A DNA stretch of 64,000 nt from Butyrivibrio fibrisolvens (GCF_037113525.1 NZ_CP146963.1:868001-932000); one strand, 5' to 3'. Numbered from the stretch's first letter, positions 8,976 to 18,206 are shown. Made by a program: numbers and translations. The notes: generated by a model from the sequence alone, not told the origin.

Positions 8976-9070
8976 TTGATAAAAGTGTATAAAAAACATG
9001 CTATAAAACCGCATTATTTGTGGAATTTTAAGAGAAAGTAAAATATTACATTCTAAAATTGCTACAAGTA

Positions 9071-9099
9071 TTGACAAAATTAGGTGTAGGCGGTATATT
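9071..9099 (+). promoter_or_regulatory. Promoter of the NlpC/P60 gene
   Basis: TTGACA (9071-9076), 17 bases, then TATATT (9094-9099). The expected leader is only about 40 bases, which leaves no room for a ydaO-type riboswitch such as often precedes cell-wall hydrolase genes. Confidence 0.7.
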
Positions 9100-9144
9100 A
9101 AATATCGGTGTAACAATTTCGTAACAATGTAGGGAGGTCAAACA

Positions 9145-10431
9145 TTGAACAGAGTTGGTAAGCAGTTCGCCGTATGTGTTTTGACGGCTGCTGTAACATT
9201 TACAGGCGCAGGAATCGAAGCGATGGCTGGATCATCAGTAACATCAGTACTTCCTTCCGCCGGAATAGGATATGAACTTGCTACAGATCAGGTCGAAGTA
9301 TCAAATCTTCAAGAAGATGAGCAGTCTAATTCTTCAGCAGACTCGGCTTCTTCAAGTACAGGATCTTCATCAAGCAGCTCATCCGGATCTTCAACGACCT
9401 CTACTAAGGAAGCTACAAATACTACTCCTCTTTCATCAAGAGTAGATGAAGAAGTTCTTAGCGATATTGAAGAGGCAACTGGTGCTACCACCACAACTAA
9501 TGAAGAAGAGACTTTCTCAAATCTGGTAATTGCTCAGGTACATGATTATGTAAACGTAAGAAGTGGTCCCAGTGAGAATGATGAAATAGTTGGTAAGCTT
9601 TATAACAATTCCGTAGGTACTTACCTTGGAGAAGAGAACGGATGGTATCAGATCAAATCTGGTTCTGTTACAGGTTATGTAAAAGCTGAATATTGTGTAA
9701 CAGGTCAGGCTGCAGTAGAACTTGCTCCAAAGGTTGGAAAGCGAATCGCTACAGTAACAACAACTACTCTTAAGGTTCGTAAGGAAGCCAGTACAGAATC
9801 AGAAGTACTTGGACTTGTTCCTATTGATGATGAACTTGTAGTTTTAGAAGAACTTGATGGCTGGGTTAAGGTCGAGATCGAAGAAGGTGAAGGATACGTA
9901 TCAATGGATTACGTAAGACTTTCTACTGAATTCGTTCAGGCTGAATCCAAAGCTGAAGAAGAAGCAAGACTTGCCAAGGAACAAGCTGCAAAAGAAGCTG
10001 CAAGAGCAGCTGCAAGCTCCAATACTTCAAAGTCATCATCTTCAAAAGATGTTAAGTCTGCTGAGTCATTTACTACAGAGAAGAGCTCAATCGGTGAAGC
10101 TGTTGCAGCATTTGCTGTTCAGTTCGTTGGTAATCCATATGTATATGGCGGAACAAGCCTTACAAATGGATGTGACTGCTCAGGTTTCGTAATGAGTGTA
10201 TATGCTAATTTCGGTGTTAGTCTGCCACATTCATCAGCAGCTGATAGAAATGTTGGTGCAGCAGTAGATGGACTTGCTAATGCACAGCCTGGTGATATCG
10301 TATGTTACTCAGGACACGTTGCTATTTACATTGGCGGTGGACAGATCGTACATGCTTCAACATCCAAGACCGGTATTATCATTTCTAACGCTAATTACAG
10401 AACACCACTCGCTGTTCGAAGAATCTTCTAA
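9145..10431 (+). CDS. Secreted NlpC/P60 endopeptidase with two SH3b domains
   Basis: The 428-residue protein is predicted to cut peptide stems of peptidoglycan outside the cell. A signal peptide covers about residues 1-29. It is followed by a Ser/Thr-rich linker, two SH3b wall-binding domains (about 128-187 and 200-262) with N-V-R/K-V-R type motifs, a charged Ala/Lys helix and Ser-rich linker (about 268-310), and an NlpC/P60 domain to the end. The catalytic residues are visible: Cys344 in DCSGF, His near 390 in SGHVAIY and a further polar His in IVHAS. Translation probably starts at TTG 9145, since AGGGAGGT lies at 9131-9138 and no ATG is suitably placed. Confidence 0.93.
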   Translation: MNRVGKQFAVCVLTAAVTFTGAGIEAMAGSSVTSVLPSAGIGYELATDQVEVSNLQEDEQSNSSADSASSSTGSSSSSSSGSSTTSTKEATNTTPLSSRVDEEVLSDIEEATGATTTTNEEETFSNLVIAQVHDYVNVRSGPSENDEIVGKLYNNSVGTYLGEENGWYQIKSGSVTGYVKAEYCVTGQAAVELAPKVGKRIATVTTTTLKVRKEASTESEVLGLVPIDDELVVLEELDGWVKVEIEEGEGYVSMDYVRLSTEFVQAESKAEEEARLAKEQAAKEAARAAASSNTSKSSSSKDVKSAESFTTEKSSIGEAVAAFAVQFVGNPYVYGGTSLTNGCDCSGFVMSVYANFGVSLPHSSAADRNVGAAVDGLANAQPGDIVCYSGHVAIYIGGGQIVHASTSKTGIIISNANYRTPLAVRRIF

Positions 10432-10449
10432 TCTTAATAAAAATAACAG

Positions 10450-10480
10450 GAAGCTGTCACTTATGTGGCAGCTTCTTTTT
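10450..10480 (+). terminator. Intrinsic terminator
   Basis: GAAGCTGTCAC pairs with GTGGCAGCTTC (one G-U pair) around a short loop, followed by five T residues. Confidence 0.9.
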
Positions 10481-10605
10481 CATTTGAACAAAATGTGAAC
10501 AATCGTTATGTTGGTGTTGTTTAATTGCATATTTATCAGCAATGATGCTATACTATACGTATCAAAGGAAATCATCAATTATTTCCAAGTAAAGAGGTGA
10601 CTGCC

Positions 10606-11136
10606 ATGAAATTCACAATTATAGGTAAAAACATTGATGTAACTCCCGGACTTAAATCAGCGGTTGAAGAGAAGCTTGGTAAGCTTGAAAAGTATTTCAA
10701 TCCAGATACAAACGTAAATGTAACTTTACATGTTGAAAAAGACCGTCACAAAATCGAAGTCACGATCCCGGTCAAAGGTAAGATCATCCGTTCTGAACAG
10801 GTTAGTAGCGATATGTACGCTTCTATAGACCTTGTTGAAGAAGTCATTGAACGTCAGCTCAAAAAATACAAGAATAAGATCATTGACAAGCATCAGGCTG
10901 AGAAGAGTGCTTTCAAGACTGAATTCATCGAACAGGATTATATGGACGAGGATGAGATCCGAATCGAGCGTGTTAAGAAATTTGATCTTAAGCCTATGTA
11001 TCCAGAAGATGCATGCGTTCAGATGGAGCTCTTAGGACACAGCTTCTACGTATTTATTAATGCAGAAACTGATGAGACCAATGTTGTATATAAGAGAAAA
11101 GGTAATACATATGGTCTTATTGAACCTGAACTTTAA
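10606..11136 (+). CDS. hpf: Long-form ribosome hibernation-promoting factor
   Basis: The protein binds the decoding centre of idle ribosomes and joins two 70S particles into inactive 100S dimers. It has 176 residues. The N-terminal S30AE domain (about 1-100, MKFTIIGKNIDVTPGLK) blocks the mRNA/tRNA channel. A C-terminal dimerisation domain (about 120-175) contains the conserved KPMYPEDACVQMELLGHSFYVF core, interrupted here only by normal variation. The GTG at 10597 lies inside the AAAGAGGTGA ribosome site, so ATG 10606 is the start. The gene stands alone between two terminators. Confidence 0.95.
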   Translation: MKFTIIGKNIDVTPGLKSAVEEKLGKLEKYFNPDTNVNVTLHVEKDRHKIEVTIPVKGKIIRSEQVSSDMYASIDLVEEVIERQLKKYKNKIIDKHQAEKSAFKTEFIEQDYMDEDEIRIERVKKFDLKPMYPEDACVQMELLGHSFYVFINAETDETNVVYKRKGNTYGLIEPEL

Positions 11137-11160
11137 AGTAGAACTTAATATATGATTTTA

Positions 11161-11188
11161 AAAAGGGATGCGTGAGCATCCCTTTTTT
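11161..11188 (+). terminator. Intrinsic terminator of hpf
   Basis: AAAAGGGATGC, loop GTGA, GCATCCCTTTT, then further T residues. Confidence 0.92.
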
Positions 11189-11552
11189 GTTTAAACTAAT
11201 ATCATATAAATTAAAATATCTTACCTGAGATGTACTCATAAGTGAAATTGAGAAGTTTAATTGATAGAGCGTTAGATATCGCAATATGCCAAAAAACCAA
11301 TATGATATTTCGTGCTATATTACATTGATATAATAATAAAAAGATATATAATTTTAAAGGTGAGTTTTCTGTTAAAACAATATAATTCTGATGATCGATC
11401 AGGTATGATTCGATACCTTTTGGGATTTCGTTAAAATATATATTTTGTCTTGAATTTCACATGCTTAGAATGCTTTATTCATGCGTGTTTTCCATATACT
11501 GAAACTGATAATTTTAGATTTAATGATTTTTAGAATTGTAAACACTTACACT

Positions 11553-11621
11553 TTGTTAAAATTATTGCAATCTCATTTGACAATATGGTATAATGAACCT
11601 GTTGTGATAAAAAATTAACAA
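11553..11621 (+). promoter_or_regulatory. Butyrate operon promoter with two Rex-like sites
   Basis: TTGCAA (11565-11570), 18 bases, then an extended -10 box TGGTATAAT (TATAAT at 11589-11594). Two sequences resemble the Rex consensus TTGTTAA-n4-TTAACAA. The one at 11553-11570 (TTGTTAA-AATT-ATTGCAA) matches 11 of 14 fixed positions and covers the -35 box. The one at 11604-11621 (GTGATAA-AAAA-TTAACAA) matches 12 of 14 and lies over the expected transcription start. Rex represses butyrate genes in Clostridium when NADH is low. The rest of the 11189-11760 gap is AT-rich, with one small hairpin (AGGTAT / ATACCT near 11410) and no gene that I can see. Confidence 0.6.
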
Positions 11622-11760
11622 TCGTTGTCATGTTATGGTGAATTCCATTTTATCTATAAAATCATGGCAACCAAAAGCTCTACAATTTTTTCAAGCAATA
11701 CAACTAAATATGTAACTAAAAGCTCTCAAAAGGGCTCAATTACACAACGGAGGTATAATA

Positions 11761-12963
11761 ATGGCAAAGAAAGTAGTTTTAGCTGGTGCATGTCGTACAG
11801 CAATCGGAACAATGGGTGGATCTCTTAGCACAATTCCTGCAGTAGATTTAGGTGCTATCGTTATCAAAGAGGCTCTTAACCGCGCAGGTGTTAAACCTGA
11901 AGATGTTGATCACGTATACATGGGATGCGTTATTCAGGCAGGACAGGGACAGAACGTTGCTCGTCAGGCTTCTATCAAGGCTGGTCTTCCTGTAGAAGTA
12001 CCTGCAGTTACAACTAACGTTGTATGTGGTTCAGGTCTTAACTGTGTTAACCAGGCAGCTCAGATGATCATGGCTGGAGATGCTGATATCGTTGTTGCCG
12101 GTGGTATGGAAAACATGTCACTTGCACCATTTGCACTTCCTAATGGCCGTTACGGATATCGTATGATGTGGCCAAGCCAGAGCCAGGGTGGTCTTGTAGA
12201 CACTATGGTTAAGGATGCTCTTTGGGATGCTTTCAATGATTATCATATGATCCAGACAGCAGACAACATCTGCACAGAGTGGGGTCTTACACGTGAAGAG
12301 CTCGATGAGTTTGCAGCTAAGAGCCAGAACAAGGCTTGTGCAGCAATCGAAGCTGGCGCATTCAAGGATGAGATCGTTCCTGTAGAGATCAAGAAGAAGA
12401 AAGAGACAGTTATCTTCGATACAGATGAAGGCCCAAGACAGGGTGTTACACCTGAATCTCTTTCAAAGCTTCGTCCTATCAACAAGGATGGATTCGTTAC
12501 AGCTGGTAACGCTTCAGGTATCAACGACGGTGCTGCAGCACTCGTAGTTATGTCTGAAGAGAAGGCTAAGGAGCTCGGCGTTAAGCCTATGGCTACATTC
12601 GTAGCTGGAGCACTTGCTGGTGTTCGTCCTGAAGTTATGGGTATCGGTCCTGTAGCAGCTACTCAGAAGGCTATGAAGAAGGCTGGTATCGAGAACGTAT
12701 CTGAGTTCGATATCATCGAGGCTAACGAAGCATTCGCAGCTCAGTCTGTAGCAGTTGGTAAGGATCTTGGAATCGACGTAGACAAGCAGCTCAATCCTAA
12801 CGGTGGTGCTATCGCTCTTGGACACCCAGTTGGAGCTTCAGGTGCTCGTATCCTTGTTACACTTCTTCACGAGATGCAGAAGAAAGACGCTAAGAAGGGT
12901 CTTGCTACACTTTGCATCGGTGGCGGTATGGGATGCGCTACTATCGTTGAGAAGTACGAATAA
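11761..12963 (+). CDS. thl: Acetyl-CoA acetyltransferase (thiolase)
   Basis: This is the first step of butyrate formation: two acetyl-CoA condense to acetoacetyl-CoA and CoA. The 400-residue protein has the full thiolase set. The nucleophile Cys89 is in VVCGSGLNCV, His355 in LGHPVGASG and the second Cys385 in LCIGGGMG. Length is typical of the clostridial ThlA/AtoB group. ATG 11761 follows ACGGAGG. Codon choice is strongly biased (GCT, GTT, CTT, AAG), as in the rest of the operon, which suggests high expression. It is first in the order thl-crt-hbd-bcd-etfB-etfA. No CoA-transferase or butyrate kinase follows, so the last step is encoded elsewhere. Confidence 0.97.
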   Translation: MAKKVVLAGACRTAIGTMGGSLSTIPAVDLGAIVIKEALNRAGVKPEDVDHVYMGCVIQAGQGQNVARQASIKAGLPVEVPAVTTNVVCGSGLNCVNQAAQMIMAGDADIVVAGGMENMSLAPFALPNGRYGYRMMWPSQSQGGLVDTMVKDALWDAFNDYHMIQTADNICTEWGLTREELDEFAAKSQNKACAAIEAGAFKDEIVPVEIKKKKETVIFDTDEGPRQGVTPESLSKLRPINKDGFVTAGNASGINDGAAALVVMSEEKAKELGVKPMATFVAGALAGVRPEVMGIGPVAATQKAMKKAGIENVSEFDIIEANEAFAAQSVAVGKDLGIDVDKQLNPNGGAIALGHPVGASGARILVTLLHEMQKKDAKKGLATLCIGGGMGCATIVEKYE

Positions 12964-12973
12964 TTAAACTTTC

Positions 12974-13013
12974 AGAGGGTGTGAAGGTCATATAAGATCA
13001 TTCCACACCCTCT
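12974..13013 (+). other. Hairpin between thl and crt
   Basis: AGAGGGTGTG at 12974-12983 pairs perfectly with CACACCCTCT at 13004-13013. No T-run follows, so this looks more like a processing or 3'-end stabilising hairpin, or a weak attenuator, than a full terminator. Confidence 0.7.
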
Positions 13014-13043
13014 TAATACTGCTAATAATTGGAGGACGAATCA

Positions 13044-13838
13044 ATGAGTTTTGTTTTATATGAACAGAAAGATAAGATCGCTGTTGTAACTATCAACCGT
13101 CCGGAAGCACTTAATGCTCTTAACTCAGCAGTTCTCGATGAGCTTAATGAAGTTCTCGATAACGTTGATCTTAATACAGTTAGAGCACTCGTTCTTACCG
13201 GTGCTGGAGATAAGTCTTTTGTAGCTGGTGCTGATATTGGAGAGATGTCAACACTTACAAAGGCTGAAGGTGAAGCTTTTGGTAAGAAGGGTAACGATGT
13301 ATTCCGTAAGCTTGAGACACTTCCTATCCCTGTAATTGCAGCTGTTAACGGCTTTGCACTTGGCGGCGGATGTGAGATCTCTATGAGCTGCGATATCCGT
13401 ATCTGCTCAGACAACGCTATGTTCGGTCAGCCTGAAGTTGGTCTTGGAATTACTCCTGGATTCGGCGGAACACAGAGACTTGCAAGAACAGTTGGTGTTG
13501 GTATGGCTAAACAGCTTATCTACACAGCTCGTAATATCAAAGCTGACGAAGCACTTCGTATCGGCCTTGTAAACGCTGTATACACTCAGGAAGAGCTTCT
13601 TCCTGCAGCTGAGAAGCTTGCAACAACAATCGCTGGTAACGCTCCTATAGCTGTTCGTGCTTGTAAGAAAGCTATCAACGATGGTCTTCAGACTGATATC
13701 GACAGCGCACTTGTAATCGAAGAAAAGCTCTTTGGTTCATGCTTCGAGTCAGAAGATCAGGTAGAAGGAATGGCTAACTTCCTTCGTAAGAAAGATGATC
13801 CTAAGAAGGTTAAGCACGTAGATTTCAAGAATGCTTAA
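13044..13838 (+). CDS. crt: 3-hydroxybutyryl-CoA dehydratase (crotonase)
   Basis: The enzyme removes water from 3-hydroxybutyryl-CoA to give crotonyl-CoA. The 264-residue protein carries the enoyl-CoA hydratase signature. AGADIGEM is at 61-68 and the oxyanion-hole stretch NGFALGGGCE at 102-111. The two catalytic glutamates, Glu111 and Glu131, are spaced 20 residues apart as in mammalian crotonase. The in-frame TTG at 13029 overlaps the GGAGG site (13031-13035), so ATG 13044 is the start. It is the second gene of the butyrate operon, separated from thl by a perfect 10-bp hairpin. Confidence 0.95.
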   Translation: MSFVLYEQKDKIAVVTINRPEALNALNSAVLDELNEVLDNVDLNTVRALVLTGAGDKSFVAGADIGEMSTLTKAEGEAFGKKGNDVFRKLETLPIPVIAAVNGFALGGGCEISMSCDIRICSDNAMFGQPEVGLGITPGFGGTQRLARTVGVGMAKQLIYTARNIKADEALRIGLVNAVYTQEELLPAAEKLATTIAGNAPIAVRACKKAINDGLQTDIDSALVIEEKLFGSCFESEDQVEGMANFLRKKDDPKKVKHVDFKNA

Positions 13839-13960
13839 TATCGATCTTTGATGTGATATTCATTACAAGGTGAGTATTACAGTCAAATAATCGGGGATTA
13901 AATAGACATATATCATTTAACGGAAAATAATAGATAAAATATATCTAAGGAGGATTTACA

Positions 13961-14839
13961 ATGAAAGTAGCTGTAATTGGTGCAGGAACAATGGGTTCTG
14001 GTATTGCACAGGCATTCGCACAGTGTGACGCTGTTGAGACAGTTTATCTTTGCGATATCAAGCAGGAGTTCGCTGATGGCGGTAAGAGCAAGATCGAGAA
14101 GAATCTTGGACGTCTTGTTAAGAAGGAAAAGATGACTCAGGAAGCTGCTGATGCAATCGTAGCAAAGGTTAAGACAGGTCTTAACACAATCGCTACAGAT
14201 CCTGATCTCGTAGTTGAGGCTGCACTTGAAGTTATGGATATCAAGAAAGCTTGCTTCAAGGAACTTCAGGAGAACATCGTTAAGAATCCTGATTGTATCT
14301 ATGCTTCAAACACATCATCTCTTTCAATCACAGAGATCGGTGCAGGTCTTAAGACTCCTATCATCGGAATGCACTTCTTCAACCCAGCTCCTGTTATGAA
14401 GCTCATCGAGGTTATCTCAGGCGCTAACACACCTAAGGAGACAACAGAGAAGGTTATCGAGATCTCCAAGACTCTTGGTAAGACACCTGTACAGGTTAAC
14501 GAGGCTCCTGGATTCGTTGTTAACCGTATTCTTATTCCACTTATCAACGAAGGTATCTTCGTATATTCAGAAGGAATTTCTGATATCGAAGGCATCGATA
14601 CAGCTATGAAGCTTGGATGTAACCATCCTATGGGACCCCTTGAACTGGGTGACTATGTAGGTCTTGATATCGTTCTTGCTATCATGGATGTACTTTACAA
14701 TGAGACTAAGGATTCCAAGTATCGTGCATGCGGACTCCTTCGTAAGATGGTTCGTGCAGGTCACCTTGGCGTTAAGTCAGGAATCGGTTTCTACAAGTAC
14801 AACGAAGACAGAACAAAGACTCCTGTTGACAAGCTTTAA
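13961..14839 (+). CDS. hbd: 3-hydroxybutyryl-CoA dehydrogenase
   Basis: The enzyme reduces acetoacetyl-CoA to 3-hydroxybutyryl-CoA with NAD(P)H. The 292-residue protein begins with the dinucleotide-binding motif GAGTMG at 7-12. NTSS lies at 117-120. The catalytic dyad is His138 (GMHFFNPAP) with Glu150, and the C-terminal helical dimer domain starts near 190. Length is typical. It is encoded third, after crt, with a strong AAGGAGG site before ATG 13961. The 122-base crt-hbd gap contains no terminator. Confidence 0.96.
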   Translation: MKVAVIGAGTMGSGIAQAFAQCDAVETVYLCDIKQEFADGGKSKIEKNLGRLVKKEKMTQEAADAIVAKVKTGLNTIATDPDLVVEAALEVMDIKKACFKELQENIVKNPDCIYASNTSSLSITEIGAGLKTPIIGMHFFNPAPVMKLIEVISGANTPKETTEKVIEISKTLGKTPVQVNEAPGFVVNRILIPLINEGIFVYSEGISDIEGIDTAMKLGCNHPMGPLELGDYVGLDIVLAIMDVLYNETKDSKYRACGLLRKMVRAGHLGVKSGIGFYKYNEDRTKTPVDKL

Positions 14840-14854
14840 TATTGCTAATCAGCT

Positions 14855-14953
14855 TCCCGGGATGGGTTAATCTATCCCGGGAGTTACGGGTTAAAGAAGT
14901 CTGTGATTTCTTTAAGCCTGTGTTGATAGAATAAACTGACGGCTATGCCGTCA
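14855..14953 (+). other. Two hairpins in the hbd-bcd gap
   Basis: The first is TCCCGGGAT (14855-14863) with ATCCCGGGA (14874-14882), a perfect 9-bp GC-rich stem. The second is TGACGGC-TAT-GCCGTCA (14937-14953). Neither is followed by a T-run. They probably mark mRNA processing or stability boundaries, so that segments of the operon can be present at different levels. Confidence 0.65.
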
Positions 14954-14977
14954 CAATAGAACTAAAGGAGAAAAAAC

Positions 14978-16138
14978 ATGGATTTTCAGCTGGATCAGAA
15001 GCATGAAATGGCAAGATCTCTTTTTAGAGAATTTGCTGAAAAAGAAGTAAAGCCTCTCGCAATTGAGACAGACGAGACAGAAGTTTTCCCACGCGAGACA
15101 GTTACTAAGATGGGAAAGAGCGGATTCTTAGGAATTCCGGTACCGAAGGAATATGGCGGACAGGGATGCGATCCTCTTACATACGTTATGTGCGTAGAAG
15201 AGCTCGCTAAAGTTTGCGGTACAACATCTGTTATTGTATCTGCACACACATCTCTTTGCGTAGATCCAATTCTTACATATGGTACAGAAGAGCAGAAGCA
15301 GAAGTACGTTCCGGACCTTGCTTCAGGTAAGAAGCTTGGTGCTTTCGGTCTTACAGAGCCTGGCGCTGGTACAGACGCTCAGGGTGTTCAGACCAAGGCT
15401 GTTCTTTCAGAGGACGGAAAGACTTGGACACTTAACGGTTCTAAGTGCTTCATCACAAACGGTAAGGAAGCTGATGTTTATATCATCATCGCTTACACAG
15501 ATATCGTTGAAGACAAGAAGGGTAGAAAGCAGAAGAAGTTTACTGCATTCATCGTTGAGAAGGATACACCTGGTTTCACATTCGGAACTAAGGAACACAA
15601 GATGGGTATCAGAGGATCAGCTACATATGAGCTTATCTTCCAGGATTGCGTAATTCCTGCTGAGAACCAGCTTGGTGCTCGTGGAAAGGGCTTCCCTATC
15701 GCTATGCACACTCTTGATGGTGGACGTATCGGTATCGCTGCTCAGGCTCTTGGTCTTGCAGAAGGCGCTCTTGAGAGAACAATCGCTTATGTAAAAGAGA
15801 GAAAGCAGTTCGGTCGTTCAATCGCTCAGTTCCAGAATACACAGTTCCAGCTTGCTAACCTTGCAACAGAAGTAGAAGCTGCACAGCTCCTTGTATACAA
15901 AGCTGCAGAAGCTAAGAGAACTCAGGACAGATATTCTGTAGAAGCTGCTAAAGCTAAGCTTTTCGCTGCTGAGACAGCTATGGACGTTACAACAAAGTGC
16001 GTACAGCTCCTTGGTGGATATGGTTACATCAGAGAGTACGAAGTTGAGCGTATGATGCGTGACGCTAAGATTACTGAGATCTACGAAGGAACATCAGAAG
16101 TTCAGCGTATGGTTATCTCAGGAAGCTTACTTGCATAA
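14978..16138 (+). CDS. bcd: Butyryl-CoA dehydrogenase
   Basis: This FAD enzyme reduces crotonyl-CoA to butyryl-CoA. In Clostridia it works with EtfAB, which bifurcates electrons from NADH to crotonyl-CoA and ferredoxin. The 386-residue protein has the three acyl-CoA dehydrogenase domains. FAD and substrate motifs are FGLTEPGAGTDAQG (about 124) and the K-C-F-I-T-N-G stretch near 155. The catalytic base is at about Glu370 in IYEGTSE, the position used by short- and medium-chain enzymes. The ATG follows AAAGGAG. It is the fourth gene of the operon, directly before etfB. Confidence 0.96.
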   Translation: MDFQLDQKHEMARSLFREFAEKEVKPLAIETDETEVFPRETVTKMGKSGFLGIPVPKEYGGQGCDPLTYVMCVEELAKVCGTTSVIVSAHTSLCVDPILTYGTEEQKQKYVPDLASGKKLGAFGLTEPGAGTDAQGVQTKAVLSEDGKTWTLNGSKCFITNGKEADVYIIIAYTDIVEDKKGRKQKKFTAFIVEKDTPGFTFGTKEHKMGIRGSATYELIFQDCVIPAENQLGARGKGFPIAMHTLDGGRIGIAAQALGLAEGALERTIAYVKERKQFGRSIAQFQNTQFQLANLATEVEAAQLLVYKAAEAKRTQDRYSVEAAKAKLFAAETAMDVTTKCVQLLGGYGYIREYEVERMMRDAKITEIYEGTSEVQRMVISGSLLA

Positions 16139-16196
16139 AAATGTATATATAAAATGAACTATTTAGTTCAGATTCTGCAAATATAAGGAGAAAAAC

Positions 16197-16988
16197 ATGA
16201 AAGTAGTAGTTTGTGTTAAGCAGGTCCCTGATACAAAGGGCGGCGTTAAATTCAAACCAGATGGAACTCTTGATAGAGGCGCAATGCTTGCTATCATGAA
16301 TCCTGATGATAAAGCAGGTCTTGAAGCAGCTCTTAAGCTTAAAGATCAGTATGGTGCTGAAGTAACAGTTGTAACAATGGGTCTTCCTAAGGCTGATGCA
16401 GTTCTTCGTGAAGCTCTTGCTATGGGTGCTGATAAAGCAATCCTCGTTACAGACAGAGTACTCGGCGGCGCAGATACATGGGCAACATCTTCAACAATTG
16501 CCGGAGCAATCCGTAACCTTGAGTATGATATCGTTATCACAGGTCGTCAGGCTATCGATGGTGATACAGCTCAGGTTGGTCCTCAGATTTCTGAGCACCT
16601 TGGAATCCCGGTTATCTCATACGCTGAAGAAATTTCAGTTGATGAGAAAGAGAAATCAGTTACAGTTAAGAGACAGTTCGAGGACCGTTACCACATGGTA
16701 AAGGCTAAGATGCCTGTTCTCATTACAGCTCTTTCAGAGCTCGGTGAGCCTAGATACATGACTCCTGGTGGAATCTTCGATGCATTCGATACAGAAGTTA
16801 CTGTATGGGGCAGAGCTGATCTTAAGGATGTAGCAGACGAGAACATCGGTCTTAAGGGTTCTCCTACACAGATTGCCAAGGCTTCAGATAAGGTTAAGAA
16901 GGGTGCTGGTGAGAAGGTTACTCCTGACAGCGCTGATGAAGCAGTTAAGTACATCCTTGGCAAGCTTGATGAGAAGCACGTAATCTAA
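16197..16988 (+). CDS. etfB: Electron-transfer flavoprotein, beta subunit
   Basis: The 263-residue EtfB pairs with EtfA. Together with Bcd it forms the electron-bifurcating complex in the cytoplasm. The family features are clear: MKVVVCVKQVPDT at the N-terminus, the GADKAILVTD region near 79, and GRQAIDGDTAQVGPQ near 117, which contacts the cofactor. The length fits the clostridial, bifurcating EtfB group, but the sequence alone does not prove bifurcation. ATG 16197 follows AAGGAG, 58 bases after bcd. Confidence 0.95.
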   Translation: MKVVVCVKQVPDTKGGVKFKPDGTLDRGAMLAIMNPDDKAGLEAALKLKDQYGAEVTVVTMGLPKADAVLREALAMGADKAILVTDRVLGGADTWATSSTIAGAIRNLEYDIVITGRQAIDGDTAQVGPQISEHLGIPVISYAEEISVDEKEKSVTVKRQFEDRYHMVKAKMPVLITALSELGEPRYMTPGGIFDAFDTEVTVWGRADLKDVADENIGLKGSPTQIAKASDKVKKGAGEKVTPDSADEAVKYILGKLDEKHVI

Positions 16989-17063
16989 GAATCCGTACGT
17001 GGCGGAGCATAAAAGCTATCGCTACCCAAGATGTGAATTATTTAGTATAAAAGGAGAAAGAAC

Positions 17064-18119
17064 ATGTCTTTAGAAGAATATAAGGGTGTATTTATCTTCG
17101 CTCAGCAGGTTGATAATGAGCTCAGCAACATAGCTCTCGAACTTCTGGGCAAGGCAAAAGATCTCGCAGCAGATCTTGATGAAAAGAAAGTAACAGCAGT
17201 ACTTCTTGGTGAGAACGTTGAAGGTCTTACTGATAAGCTTGCTGAGTACGGTGCAGACAGAGTCATCGTTGTAGATGATCCTGCACTTAAGGATTACAGA
17301 ACAGAGCCTTATACACACGCTCTTGCATCAGTAATCAATGAGTTCAAGCCTGAAATCCTCCTCGTTGGAGCTACAGCAATCGGCCGTGACCTTGGTCCTC
17401 GTGTATCATCACGTGTACACACAGGTCTTACAGCTGACTGTACACAGCTTGAGATTGGTGATTTCCCTCTTAACCCTATGCCTGGACAGGAGCAGAAGCA
17501 TCAGCAGCTTCTTATGACTCGTCCTGCATTCGGTGGAAACACAATCGCTACAATCGCTTGCCCGAACTTCCGTCCTCAGATGGCTACAGTTCGTCCTGGC
17601 GTTATGCAGAAGATCGCTCCTAACAAGGGAGCTAAGGCAGAAATTGTTAAATTCAATCCTGGATTCGAAGAGAACAACTGCTACACAGAGATCCTTAAGA
17701 TCGTTAAGGAGAAGGCTAACGTTGCTAACATCGCTGACGCTAAGATTCTTGTATCTGGCGGACGTGGCGTAGGCAGCCCAGAGAACTTCCAGATTCTTGA
17801 AGATCTTGCAGAGGCACTTGGCGGAACAGTTTCCTGCTCACGTGCAGTTGTAGATAACGGCTGGAAGCCAAAGGAACTTCAGGTTGGTCAGACTGGTCAG
17901 ACAGTTCGTCCTCACGTTTACTTCGCAATCGGTATTTCAGGTGCCATCCAGCACGTAGCAGGTATGGAAGAGTCTGATATCATCATTGCTATCAACAAGG
18001 ACGAGAACGCACCTATCTTCGACGTAGCAGACTACGGCGTAGTAGGAGACCTTAACAAGATCGTTCCTGAACTTACAAAGCAGATCAAAGACGCTCAGGC
18101 AGCTAAGACACAGGCTTAA
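17064..18119 (+). CDS. etfA: Electron-transfer flavoprotein, alpha subunit
   Basis: The 351-residue EtfA carries FAD in its C-terminal domain. The conserved stretch SGGRGVGSPENF is near residue 232, followed by GQTGQTVRPHVY and GISGAIQHVAGM, which hold the FAD. The N-terminal half has the usual EtfA Rossmann-like fold. It is the last gene of the butyrate operon and is followed by a terminator, so the operon ends here without genes for CoA-transferase or the Rnf complex. The ATG follows AAGGAG. Confidence 0.95.
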   Translation: MSLEEYKGVFIFAQQVDNELSNIALELLGKAKDLAADLDEKKVTAVLLGENVEGLTDKLAEYGADRVIVVDDPALKDYRTEPYTHALASVINEFKPEILLVGATAIGRDLGPRVSSRVHTGLTADCTQLEIGDFPLNPMPGQEQKHQQLLMTRPAFGGNTIATIACPNFRPQMATVRPGVMQKIAPNKGAKAEIVKFNPGFEENNCYTEILKIVKEKANVANIADAKILVSGGRGVGSPENFQILEDLAEALGGTVSCSRAVVDNGWKPKELQVGQTGQTVRPHVYFAIGISGAIQHVAGMEESDIIIAINKDENAPIFDVADYGVVGDLNKIVPELTKQIKDAQAAKTQA

Positions 18120-18167
18120 TTCCTGATTAGTATAGCCAAGCTAAAAGATTTATAAAAAAGTTTATTA

Positions 18168-18206
18168 AGAGAGCTTTCCGCTAAATAGTGGGAAGCTTTC
18201 TTTTTT
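18168..18206 (+). terminator. Terminator of the butyrate operon
   Basis: AAGAGAGCTTTCC and GGGAAGCTTTCTT form a stem with one bulge and one wobble pair, followed by a T-run. Confidence 0.8.

Noticed and set aside
10481..10605. raiA-type structured RNA upstream of hpf
   Set aside because: Only about 125 bases separate the previous terminator from the hpf start, and no matching structure is visible.
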